Shown here: positions 1-5,228 of the stretch, piece by piece | Layout of the letters: each line of letters starts with the position of its first letter | Numbering within the stretch: position 1 is the stretch's first letter | Assembly: GCA_946481195.1 (NCBI GenBank) | Contig: CAMLNG010000291.1 | Coordinates: 1 to 5,228 of the forward strand | Direction of reading: 5' to 3' | DNA length: 5,228 bases | DNA from: an uncultured Chromatiaceae bacterium | Lineage (GTDB): Bacteria > Pseudomonadota > Gammaproteobacteria > Enterobacterales > Alteromonadaceae | Translations under genes and position numbers: made by a program | The notes under the pieces: generated by a model | Seen by the model: only the letters and a program-made list of their open reading frames with translations | What the model was told of the DNA's origin: nothing | Database searches by the model: none

Positions 1-809
1 TGTTGCCAGAGACGGCCGCGCAGTTGTCTCAGGCGTTGTTACAAGCCGAAACTGCCGGCCGGTTTCAGCATTTGCAAAGCAAACAACAGTTAGTCGATGA
101 AGTGGGGGACTGGCTGCGTAGTGTAGGTAAAGACGGTCATTTGGGGCTGGAACTGACAGCGCGCTACGGCGAAGTGACGTTTATCCGCCATGAAACTGCA
201 GAAAAACGCCGCAACAACTTTGCTTTTGAAAAGCTTGAGATCCTGCCCGGCAATATCGGTTATCTGAAACTAAACAAGTTTGTGCAGGCGGATGCGGCTT
301 TTGACGTCGCGTCGCAGGCCCTGCAGTTCTTAAGCCGGAGTGATGCGCTCATCATCGACTTACGCGACAGTGCTGGCGGCTCGCCGCAGCTGGTGCGTTA
401 TCTGCTCAGCCATTTTGTGCCAGCGGACACCTTGTTATGGCAGCTGCAAAGCCGGGATGTAGGCGAACCGGAAGATATCAGGGCAAAAGTGCTCCTGCAA
501 CAACCGCTGCAGATGCCGTTGTATGTGCTGCAATCAGCAGAACAAGCCAGTGCTGCTGAGTTTTTCAGTTATGCCCTGCAGCAACAGGGCCGCGCCACAA
601 TCATCGGCGAAACCAGCGCGGGGCTTGCCCATTACACCGGCGCTATGGCGGTGACCGACTGGTTGTTTGTGCGCATCCCGCTGGCGCGGCCGGTGTTCCC
701 GCAAAGCGGTGATAATTTTGAGCAACGTGGCGTGATACCGGATGTTAAAGTGCCGGCAGCACAAGCGCTGCAACAAGCGCTCATTCTGGCGCAACAGCGG
801 CGGGAATAA
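1..809 (+). CDS. S41-family peptidase (IRBP/tail-specific protease type), C-terminal part, 5' end outside window
   Basis: The frame is open to the left edge. The first possible start is a TTG at base 3 with no visible ribosome binding site, so I read this as the tail of a longer gene. Residues are counted from that TTG (268 codons to TAA). Residues 112-128 form the hydrophobic strand and glycine-rich loop of S41 proteases, centred on IIDLRDSAGGSP; the usual Asn of the DLRxNxGG loop is Ser here. QASAAEFFSYAL (181-192) carries the likely nucleophile Ser183 in the SAAE motif. It is followed by the RATIIGETSAGLAH segment (197-210), which resembles the GETTGGGAH motif of IRBP-type members. The end, GVIPDVKVP (243-251), is also typical. 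These enzymes are serine endopeptidases, often exported, but the signal region is not visible and substrate and location are unknown. The gene converges on the lipoprotein operon and they share a terminator. The family call is firm; the biological role is not. Confidence 0.88.
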   Translation, partial: LPETAAQLSQALLQAETAGRFQHLQSKQQLVDEVGDWLRSVGKDGHLGLELTARYGEVTFIRHETAEKRRNNFAFEKLEILPGNIGYLKLNKFVQADAAFDVASQALQFLSRSDALIIDLRDSAGGSPQLVRYLLSHFVPADTLLWQLQSRDVGEPEDIRAKVLLQQPLQMPLYVLQSAEQASAAEFFSYALQQQGRATIIGETSAGLAHYTGAMAVTDWLFVRIPLARPVFPQSGDNFEQRGVIPDVKVPAAQALQQALILAQQRRE

Positions 810-822
810 CGTTCTCAGCGCT

Positions 823-860
823 AAAAAACAAAGCCCTCATTTCAACGAGGGCTTTTTTAA
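823..860. terminator. Bidirectional Rho-independent terminator between convergent genes
   Basis: A perfect 9-bp stem (830-838 with 847-855, core AAGCCCTC/GAGGGCTT) encloses an 8-base loop. It is followed by a T-run at 853-858 on the plus strand and preceded by an A-run at 823-828, which becomes a U-run on the minus strand. It lies 13 bases after the S41 peptidase stop and 21 bases after the stop of the DUF799 gene, so it can end transcription from both sides. Confidence 0.9.
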
Positions 861-881
861 CTTTCATCAGAACTGACAGCC

Positions 882-1550
882 TTACTTCGCTGCCTTTTCT
901 TTGCCGTGTTTGGGGGAACGCGGGCCGTACAGGATGCCGTTGTGCATTTCCGGGGATAACAGCCGGTTTGAGGCGATCGCTGCGATCTGGAAGCCGGTAT
1001 CCATGGCCGTTTCCATAATTTGTTTCACCGCCGCTTCGACTAACATGCCAACCAGGCCGCCGCTATTGCCACCGCCTTGTTCACTGCTCGACGCGCTGGC
1101 TTTACCTTCCCACAACAGTGCATTGGTTTTGCTGTCGGTTAAGCGTGCTTTGACCACCACCACAGTATCGCTGGACAATACCGCATAAGAAGTGCCGTAT
1201 TCCTCGATGTCGATATAAAGCACCGCATCAGCGCCAAAAATCTCATTGAGTTTTTTCGGTGCCACAGCGTGAATATCTTCCGCGACAGTCAGGCCGTTGT
1301 TTTTAAAGGTTTCATTAACCAAAGCGACCGGGAACACATAATAACCGGCCTCTGCCAGCGGGACTGTCACGTTGGCCAGCACGCCGTAGGGCGCAATCAC
1401 TTCAGAGGTGTGATTAGTTGGTGGTAACACCAGAATCGACTTCGGATTACTTTGTTTAAAAGCACTGTAATCCATCGGTGCCTGCGTGGTGGCACACCCG
1501 GCCATCAGCAGCGTCAGTGCACAAGCCAGAGATAATTTCAGCGTGCTCAT
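882..1550 (-). CDS. DUF799 / GNA1162-family outer-membrane lipoprotein
   Basis: This 222-residue protein begins with a short signal peptide and the lipobox LMAGC, giving lipidated Cys19. Position +2 is Ala, which does not signal inner-membrane retention, so outer-membrane anchoring is expected. The body matches the DUF799 family as I know it, whose best-known member is the meningococcal antigen GNA1162. The matching parts are KSILVLPPTNHTSE (37-50), the PLAEAGYYVFPV segment (64-75), FGADAVLYIDIEEYG (105-119) and the C-terminal GILYGPR (205-211). A Ser/Gly-rich linker lies at about 152-165 and the tail is Lys-rich. The start ATG overlaps the stop of the upstream DUF4810 gene as ATGA, and an AGG-containing ribosome site lies just upstream, so translation is probably coupled. 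It is the last gene of a three-lipoprotein operon. The biochemical function is unknown; a role in an envelope complex with its two neighbours is inference. Confidence 0.9.
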   Translation of the reverse strand: MSTLKLSLACALTLLMAGCATTQAPMDYSAFKQSNPKSILVLPPTNHTSEVIAPYGVLANVTVPLAEAGYYVFPVALVNETFKNNGLTVAEDIHAVAPKKLNEIFGADAVLYIDIEEYGTSYAVLSSDTVVVVKARLTDSKTNALLWEGKASASSSEQGGGNSGGLVGMLVEAAVKQIMETAMDTGFQIAAIASNRLLSPEMHNGILYGPRSPKHGKEKAAK

Positions 1551-1903
1551 GATTGACCTGCCTTAGCGTTTTTCAGTAAAAAGTCGATAAATTGGCTGGA
1601 TTCCGGGTACGTTTGCTTTTCTTTTTGCAGATAACCCAGGCCGGTATCCCGTTGGCCACTTTGCAGATACAGGAAGCCCAGATGCGCATAAATACCAGGA
1701 CCAACCTGCAGCTTGTTGCGGTTGGTTTCGCTGATGGTTTTTTCCAGCGCTTCGATTTGCTCGGTCACTGACGAATCTTCGTTTTTGAAGTGTTCGTAGA
1801 CATTGGTCTGGTAAGAACCATAGTGATACAAGGGTTTAGTGCTTTGACAGCCGCTGAGTGCCGCGACAGACAACGCGGCAGCCAGCATTATTTTTACATC
1901 CAT
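1547..1903 (-). CDS. DUF4810-type small lipoprotein
   Basis: This gene encodes 118 residues from the ATG at 1903-1901. I prefer this start over an in-frame ATG at 1930 because it has a GTGAGA element about 9 bases upstream, gives a normal signal peptide with a Lys near the N-terminus, and leaves an 11-base gap after the CsgG-like gene instead of a 16-base overlap. The lipobox LSGC gives lipidated Cys19, followed by Gln, consistent with outer-membrane sorting. LYHYGSYQTNVYEHFK (25-40) is a Tyr-rich segment that I associate with DUF4810. Residues 68-101 look like one tetratricopeptide-type helical hairpin (YAHLGFLYLQSGQ...), suggesting a protein-protein contact role. The stop overlaps the next gene by 4 bases. 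Members of this family are commonly found between CsgG-like and DUF799 lipoproteins, as here. No enzymatic motif is visible and the function is unknown. Confidence 0.83.
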   Translation of the reverse strand: MDVKIMLAAALSVAALSGCQSTKPLYHYGSYQTNVYEHFKNEDSSVTEQIEALEKTISETNRNKLQVGPGIYAHLGFLYLQSGQRDTGLGYLQKEKQTYPESSQFIDFLLKNAKAGQS

Positions 1904-1914
1904 GTGTGTTGGTC

Positions 1915-2586
1915 TCACTGTGGTTGCCATTGGTTATTGCTGATGCCATTGACCAGATTGTTGACCGCTTCACGCAGGGCCAGGTCCAGTACTTTGCCAT
2001 TTAATGTGGCGTCATAACCGGCAGTACCGCCAAAACCGACCACTTCGCGGTTCGACAGGCTGTATTCACCAGCACCCATCGCCGAGAACACCACGGCTGA
2101 AGTTTCCACATCAACAATATTTAACGCCACTTTGGCGTAAGCGATTTGTTCTTTGCCTTTACCTAAAATGCCAAACAGTTGTTTGTCACCGGTTTGTTTG
2201 CGGCCAAATTCGGTGACATCACCAGTCACCACATACTTAGCGCCGATGACATTTTGCTTCGCGCCGGCAAACTGCGCTTCTTGCGACAATTCCGCCATAT
2301 TGGCGCGGTCCATCACCAGAAAACGATTGGTTTGTTGTAAATGCGTCATGAGAATGGTTTTGGCTTGTGAGCCTAACTGATCGACTTCAGCGTTAAAAAT
2401 GCCATTTTGGAAATTCGAACGGTTTTGAAATTTTCCGACCACCAGTTTGCTTTTTGGCCCCTGATACGGCTGGTATGCAGCATTTACTTTTGGAGCTTCG
2501 ATAGTGCGGGACGATTCGGTGGCGGTACAGCCGGCTAACACCACCAGGGGTAATGCCAGCGCAAAGGTACGGAAGGTACTTTTCAT
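1915..2586 (-). CDS. CsgG/HfaB-family lipoprotein
   Basis: The reading frame is open up to 2757, but the real start is the ATG at 2586-2584. It has an AAGGA ribosome site 7 bases upstream and starts a textbook lipoprotein signal ending in LAGC (Cys20; +2 is Thr). The upstream 57 codons show no signal or family similarity. The 223-residue product follows the CsgG fold order. A first strand and loop, SKLVVGKFQNRSNFQNG (46-62), is followed by a helix and NRFLVMDR (87-94). AKYVVTGDVTEFG (116-128) comes next, then two segments (about 129-150 and 168-190) where CsgG has its membrane-spanning hairpins, and a final helix. It is shorter than E. coli CsgG (277 residues), mainly at the C-terminus. CsgG is a nonameric outer-membrane channel for curli subunits, but no curli genes occur here, so curli export is not implied. 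First gene of the three-lipoprotein operon. Whether it forms a pore is open. Confidence 0.85.
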   Translation of the reverse strand: MKSTFRTFALALPLVVLAGCTATESSRTIEAPKVNAAYQPYQGPKSKLVVGKFQNRSNFQNGIFNAEVDQLGSQAKTILMTHLQQTNRFLVMDRANMAELSQEAQFAGAKQNVIGAKYVVTGDVTEFGRKQTGDKQLFGILGKGKEQIAYAKVALNIVDVETSAVVFSAMGAGEYSLSNREVVGFGGTAGYDATLNGKVLDLALREAVNNLVNGISNNQWQPQ

Positions 2587-2617
2587 GTAAATTTCCTTTT
2601 TTGGTGAAAGTTGCAAA

Positions 2618-2627
2618 ATGGTAACAG
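2618..2627 (-). promoter_or_regulatory. Weak candidate extended -10 element of the lipoprotein operon
   Basis: Read on the minus strand this is CTGTTACCAT: a TG dinucleotide one base before TACCAT (4 of 6 matches to TATAAT). No good -35 is visible at normal spacing. It sits about 30 bases before the start codon of the CsgG-like gene and just downstream of the 2641-2681 dyad. An operon promoter is expected in this gap, since a likely terminator lies upstream, but the exact element is uncertain. Confidence 0.22.
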
Positions 2628-2640
2628 GACTCTTGCAGTT

Positions 2641-2681
2641 AAACACCGGAAATTTAAACTTTGGCTGAACAAGCGGTGTTT
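2641..2681. repeat. Inverted repeat (8-bp arms) upstream of the lipoprotein operon
   Basis: AAACACCG at 2641-2648 and CGGTGTTT at 2674-2681 are perfect reverse complements separated by 25 bases. The dyad lies in the otherwise unannotated gap between the porin terminator and the CsgG-like start codon. Its proximal arm falls where the -35 region would be if the weak -10 at 2618-2623 is real. It could be an operator or a chance dyad. Confidence 0.35.
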
Positions 2682-2715
2682 TTCTGTACTGCTTTTGCGG
2701 GGGGGAAGGATAAAT

Positions 2716-2743
2716 ATGGGCGTGACCCGGAGAGCACGCCCAT
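2716..2743 (-). terminator. Hairpin terminator after the dctA-porin unit
   Basis: A perfect 9-bp stem pairs 2716-2724 (ATGGGCGTG) with 2735-2743 (CACGCCCAT) around a 10-base loop, 26 bases past the porin stop. On the minus strand it is followed by ATTTATCCTT, which is AT-rich but lacks a clean U-run. It is therefore a plausible but imperfect intrinsic terminator. Confidence 0.6.
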
Positions 2744-2768
2744 TGTGAGGTGAACACTGTCGATGCGG

Positions 2769-3734
2769 TTAAAACACCCAGCGTAACCCGATGGCGGCAG
2801 CACTGTCGTGTTGGGTGTCAAGTTCGAGTTGCGTTGCCAGCAGATACGCAGTCAGATCTTTGCCGAGGCTATAGTCCGCGCCGACCGACCAGCTATGGCC
2901 TGCTTCGCTATGGCGGGTACGACTGTGGTCCTGCATAAATTGCAGTTTGTACGCCACCGCATCTCGCTTGAGCTGCACTTCAGCCAGCCAGGCATTTCCT
3001 TGCAGCGGTTTGGTTTGATGTTCACTGTGTTGCCACATCAGGCCGCCGGATAAAGTACCGAAGCTGGATTCGTTCAGCAGCGCATGCGCCAGCAAGCGGT
3101 CTGCACTGATGTTGTTCAGTTCATTGGCGCGGGCATAAGCAAAATAATAGGGCGCTTGTTTAAAAGCGGCGTCGCCGTAGCTGAGGGACCAGTCGTAACC
3201 ACCGGCGGTTTCGTCGCTGGCACCGGTCTGGTAAGTCGCGCTCCACTGCCATAACCCCAGTTTCGGGCTTTGGTAACTGACGATATTTTCCAGCCGGTCT
3301 TGCCCGGGCGTCAGCTGCGCCATGTCGGCTAAGGTCTCGTTAAATAAGTCGATTTTGCCTTCAGATTTTTTAAACTTGCTGTCGTTTTTGCCAAAAATCA
3401 ACTCGCCGTAGGCTTTGCTGGCAACACCAAAATAAGTATTGCGACTGCCGAATCGATGGCCTTTATTGCTGTCATCGAGGCCATTGACCTGCCACTCGTA
3501 CACAGCAATCAGCTTTAAATCATCAGTCAGTGCCTGGTCGGCTTTAAGCCCAAGCCGGCTGAACGGCGCTTCGATTTGCCAGCCTTGGTCGGCATAACGC
3601 AGCAGGTTGGCATCGGTATACAGGGCCTGCACGTCAAGTTTACCGTAAAAATCCCAGTTAAAATCCTTGGCCTGCAGCGGCGCTGTCACTCCGGCAAACA
3701 ACGCGGAAACTACCAGTAAGCGCTGCTTATGCAT
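2769..3734 (-). CDS. Gram-negative general-porin-family outer-membrane porin, co-transcribed with dctA
   Basis: This 321-residue protein has a Sec signal peptide (Lys/Arg start, hydrophobic core, PLQA then KDF, so cleavage after about Ala22). The mature part is about 299 residues and starts with the strand [15 protein letters not shown]. Alternating aromatic/hydrophobic residues throughout and the C-terminal GLRWVF, ending in Phe, are the beta-barrel and BAM recognition signature. [22 protein letters not shown] (97-118) matches the strand and turn before constriction loop L3 in porins of the Porin_4/OmpC-like type, and the following [18 protein letters not shown] region would be L3. It is slightly shorter than many 16-stranded porins. 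The ATG lies inside the end of dctA (8-base overlap) with a GGAG site 7 bases upstream, so the two are one transcript and may be translationally coupled. The context suggests uptake of C4-dicarboxylates across the outer membrane; that specificity is inference. Confidence 0.88.
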   Translation of the reverse strand: MHKQRLLVVSALFAGVTAPLQAKDFNWDFYGKLDVQALYTDANLLRYADQGWQIEAPFSRLGLKADQALTDDLKLIAVYEWQVNGLDDSNKGHRFGSRNTYFGVASKAYGELIFGKNDSKFKKSEGKIDLFNETLADMAQLTPGQDRLENIVSYQSPKLGLWQWSATYQTGASDETAGGYDWSLSYGDAAFKQAPYYFAYARANELNNISADRLLAHALLNESSFGTLSGGLMWQHSEHQTKPLQGNAWLAEVQLKRDAVAYKLQFMQDHSRTRHSEAGHSWSVGADYSLGKDLTAYLLATQLELDTQHDSAAAIGLRWVF

Positions 3735-5037
3735 TTTGCGTCTCCGTGTTAGTGACGATGACTGGTGTGGCCGCCGGGCCTTGCGCCAGTTCGCGGTTCA
3801 GCGTGTCGCTATTGAGTTCACCGCACCATTTCGCTACCACCAAAGTTGCCACACCATTGCCAATCAGATTGGTTAAAGCGCGCGCCTCAGACATAAAGCG
3901 GTCGATGCCCAGAATTAACGCAATGCCGGCCACCGGCACAGAACCCACAGACGCCAGCGTGGCGGCCAGCACGATAAAGCCGCTGCCGGTCACGCCCGCC
4001 GCGCCTTTGGAGGTGACCAGCAAGACGGCCAGCAAGGTCAGCTGCTGAGTTAGATCCATCGGTGTATCAGTGGCCTGGGCGATAAATACTGCAGCCATGG
4101 TCAGGTAAATCGCGGTGCCGTCTAAGTTAAACGAATAACCGGTTGGGATCACCAGGCCGACCGTTGATTTAGTCGCACCGAGTTTCTCCAGCTTGGTCAT
4201 CATCCGTGGCAACACAGATTCGCTGGACGAAGTCCCCAGCACAATCAGCAATTCTTCACGGATATAACGGATAAACCTGGTAATGGAAAAGCCGTGATAA
4301 CGGGCAATAGCGCCCAGCACGATAAAGATAAACAGCAGGCAAGTGGCGTAGAAAGTGGCCATCAGACCGGCTAAAGACCACAGTGTGCCGATGCCATATT
4401 TGCCGATGGTAAAGGCCATGGCACCAAAAGCACCGATAGGCGCCACTTTCATCAGCATATGCACGATGGTAAACAGCAGCTCTGAGCTTTTTTCGATGTA
4501 AGTGAACAGGATATTTTGCCGGCCGCCGAGGCGCTGCAACGCAAAACCAAACAGGATCGAGAAAAACAGCACCTGTAGCATGTCGCCGCGGGCAAAGGCG
4601 TCAAACACGCTGGTTGGGATGATATTCAGCATGAAATCAGTGACTGTCTGCATCTGACCTGGCGCTGTGTATTTACTGATTGATTTTTGGTCCAGGCTCG
4701 CCGGGTCAATATGCATGCCGTTGCCGGGCTGCACCACGTTAATTACCACCAGACCAATCACCAGGGCGATGGTTGAAACAATTTCAAAATACAGCAGGGC
4801 ATAACCGCCGGTTTTGCCGACCCGTTTCATATCTTCCATCCCGGCGATGCCAATCACCACAGTACAGAAAATGATGGGGGCGATAATCATCTTAATCAGT
4901 TTGATAAAGGCGGTACCCAGCGGCTGCATCGCCGTGCCGGTGTCGGGATAAAAATGTCCGAGTGTGATACCAATGGTGATGGCGAGCAGCACCTGAAAAT
5001 AGAGGCTGGAAAACAGCCGGCCTGTTGCTTGTTTCAT
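3727..5037 (-). CDS. dctA: C4-dicarboxylate:cation symporter DctA
   Basis: This 436-residue inner-membrane protein belongs to the dicarboxylate/amino acid:cation symporter family (DAACS, SDF fold). It imports succinate, fumarate and malate with cations. It closely follows E. coli DctA (428 residues) along its length as I recall that sequence, beginning with [21 protein letters not shown] (11-31) and [16 protein letters not shown] (46-61). Key motifs are intact: the HP1 serine motif GTSSSES (268-274), YSFNLDGT (301-308) in TM7, [12 protein letters not shown] (343-354) at HP2, and [16 protein letters not shown] (379-394) in TM8, with the Asp/Arg/Thr/Asn residues that bind substrate and cation. 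About eight membrane segments plus two hairpin loops are expected. The start ATG is preceded by a modest AGAGA element. The C-terminal tail after about 410 is divergent and polar, and its last codons overlap the porin start. A sigma-54 promoter lies upstream. Substrate preference within C4-dicarboxylates cannot be read from the sequence. Confidence 0.96.
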   Translation of the reverse strand: MKQATGRLFSSLYFQVLLAITIGITLGHFYPDTGTAMQPLGTAFIKLIKMIIAPIIFCTVVIGIAGMEDMKRVGKTGGYALLYFEIVSTIALVIGLVVINVVQPGNGMHIDPASLDQKSISKYTAPGQMQTVTDFMLNIIPTSVFDAFARGDMLQVLFFSILFGFALQRLGGRQNILFTYIEKSSELLFTIVHMLMKVAPIGAFGAMAFTIGKYGIGTLWSLAGLMATFYATCLLFIFIVLGAIARYHGFSITRFIRYIREELLIVLGTSSSESVLPRMMTKLEKLGATKSTVGLVIPTGYSFNLDGTAIYLTMAAVFIAQATDTPMDLTQQLTLLAVLLVTSKGAAGVTGSGFIVLAATLASVGSVPVAGIALILGIDRFMSEARALTNLIGNGVATLVVAKWCGELNSDTLNRELAQGPAATPVIVTNTETQNA

Positions 5038-5088
5038 CTTGTTCTCTTTTTAGGTTGGCGGAGGAAATCTCCCTGTCGTATGGACAGA

Positions 5089-5105
5089 GGCAAAGGCTGG
5101 GCCAG
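5089..5105 (-). promoter_or_regulatory. Sigma-54 (RpoN) promoter of the dctA-porin operon
   Basis: Read on the minus strand the site is CTGGCCCAGCCTTTGCC. It fits YTGGCAC-N5-TTGCW well: the invariant GG (5103-5102) and GC (5091-5090) are exactly 10 bases apart and TTTGC is present. The predicted transcription start is near 5078, giving a leader of about 40 bases before the dctA ATG. dctA is RpoN-dependent in several proteobacteria (DctB/DctD or similar), which supports the call. Confidence 0.75.
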
Positions 5106-5110
5106 AACTC

Positions 5111-5160
5111 TTATTGTGGATATATTTTTATTTATCAATTGGATATCGTGTTATTGATTC
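5111..5160. promoter_or_regulatory. AT-rich linker between enhancer and promoter, possible IHF/bending region
   Basis: This 50-bp stretch is strongly AT-rich. It contains two WATCAA cores, TATCAA at 5133-5138 (+) and AATCAA at 5159-5154 (-), but neither is followed by the TTR part of the IHF consensus at the right spacing. Its position between the palindromic upstream site and the sigma-54 core is where a DNA-bending protein usually acts. IHF binding is only a suggestion; intrinsic curvature from the A/T runs would serve as well. Confidence 0.3.
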
Positions 5161-5176
5161 TTGTGGTGTCTGGGTT

Positions 5177-5194
5177 TGTGTGGATTTCCGCACA
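5177..5194. promoter_or_regulatory. Palindromic upstream activator site, probably for a DctD-type enhancer-binding protein
   Basis: TGTGTGGATTTCCGCACA is an 18-bp palindrome in which 7 of 8 half-site positions pair around a 2-base centre. It lies about 100-115 bases upstream of the predicted sigma-54 start, the usual distance for NtrC-family activators. The form TGTGCGG-N4-CCGCACA resembles what I recall for DctD-type sites, from memory and unverified. A weaker similar sequence lies 33 bp further upstream. Confidence 0.6.
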
Positions 5195-5209
5195 GGTTGA
5201 TCTAGTGTT

Positions 5210-5227
5210 TGTCACTTTTTCCGCCGG
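5210..5227. promoter_or_regulatory. Weak second upstream activator half-site
   Basis: Aligned at a 33-bp offset from the 5177-5194 palindrome, this stretch matches it at 10 of 18 positions, including the contiguous TTTCCGC core (5218-5224). The other half is poorly conserved. Tandem sites of unequal strength about three helical turns apart are common for cooperative NtrC-family activators, but this match alone is weak. Confidence 0.28.
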
Positions 5228-5228
5228 T

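Noticed and set aside
901..1188. Open frame of 95 codons on the plus strand within the DUF799 gene
   Set aside because: Antisense to a recognisable lipoprotein gene, with an unstructured Ser/Thr/Pro-rich product and no ribosome site or promoter, so not a gene.
1915..2586. Curli secretion channel CsgG and a curli operon
   Set aside because: The protein is of the CsgG superfamily but shorter, and its neighbours are DUF4810 and DUF799 lipoproteins instead of csgA/B/D/E/F. Calling it csgG would be misleading.
3746..4048. Open frame of 100 codons on the plus strand within dctA
   Set aside because: It lies entirely antisense to a strongly conserved transporter gene, has no family similarity and no ribosome site. 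It is a shadow of the codon bias of dctA.
5071..5089. Inverted repeat CCCTGTC / GACAGAG with a 5-base loop in the dctA leader region
   Set aside because: The predicted sigma-54 start (about 5078) falls inside its loop, so the RNA would contain only one arm and no leader hairpin can form. The stem also contains a wobble pair. Probably coincidence.
5108..5142. Possible sigma-70 promoter for dctA on the minus strand (TTGATA, 17-base spacer, AATAAG)
   Set aside because: The -35 is good (5 of 6) but the -10 is only 4 of 6, and it lies in an AT-rich tract where such matches are expected by chance. The sigma-54 site is much more specific.
5199..5216. CRP-like site (TGATC ... GTCAC) upstream of dctA
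   Set aside because: The half-sites do not have the TGTGA-N6-TCACA arrangement on either strand; one half matches partly and the other does not.

Overview
The window looks like chromosomal DNA of a Gram-negative gammaproteobacterium. Three consecutive genes encode lipoproteins with classical lipoboxes, one gene encodes an outer-membrane porin ending in Phe, and the inner-membrane symporter closely resembles the enterobacterial DctA sequence as I recall it. The moderate GC content and the gene set would fit an Alteromonadales or Chromatiaceae-like aquatic genus such as Rheinheimera or Alishewanella, but that placement is inference only.

Layout. Bases 1-809 (+) hold the C-terminal part of an S41-family peptidase whose N-terminus lies outside the window. 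It ends at a bidirectional hairpin terminator (about 823-860), which also closes the lipoprotein operon arriving from the other side. Everything from 882 to 5037 is on the minus strand and forms two transcription units. The downstream unit (2586 to 882) is a three-lipoprotein operon: a CsgG-like protein, a DUF4810 protein and a DUF799/GNA1162-family protein. Its genes are separated by 11 bases and then joined by a 4-base ATGA overlap. The upstream unit (5037 to 2769) is dctA followed by a porin gene whose start overlaps the dctA stop by 8 bases. It ends near a hairpin at 2716-2743.

Regulation. The 191 bases upstream of dctA contain a good sigma-54 promoter (GG-N10-GC, at 5089-5105). An 18-bp palindrome at 5177-5194 lies about 100-115 bases upstream of the predicted transcription start, with an AT-rich stretch in between. 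This is the architecture expected of a promoter activated by a DctB/DctD-type two-component system. No regulator gene is in the window. The inferred physiology is that C4-dicarboxylates cross the outer membrane through the co-transcribed porin and the inner membrane through DctA, both induced together.

Nothing in the window resembles a phage, insertion sequence, CRISPR array or RNA gene. The least understood part is the CsgG/DUF4810/DUF799 lipoprotein operon. It carries a CsgG-like protein without any curli genes nearby and probably encodes a cell-envelope complex of unknown function.
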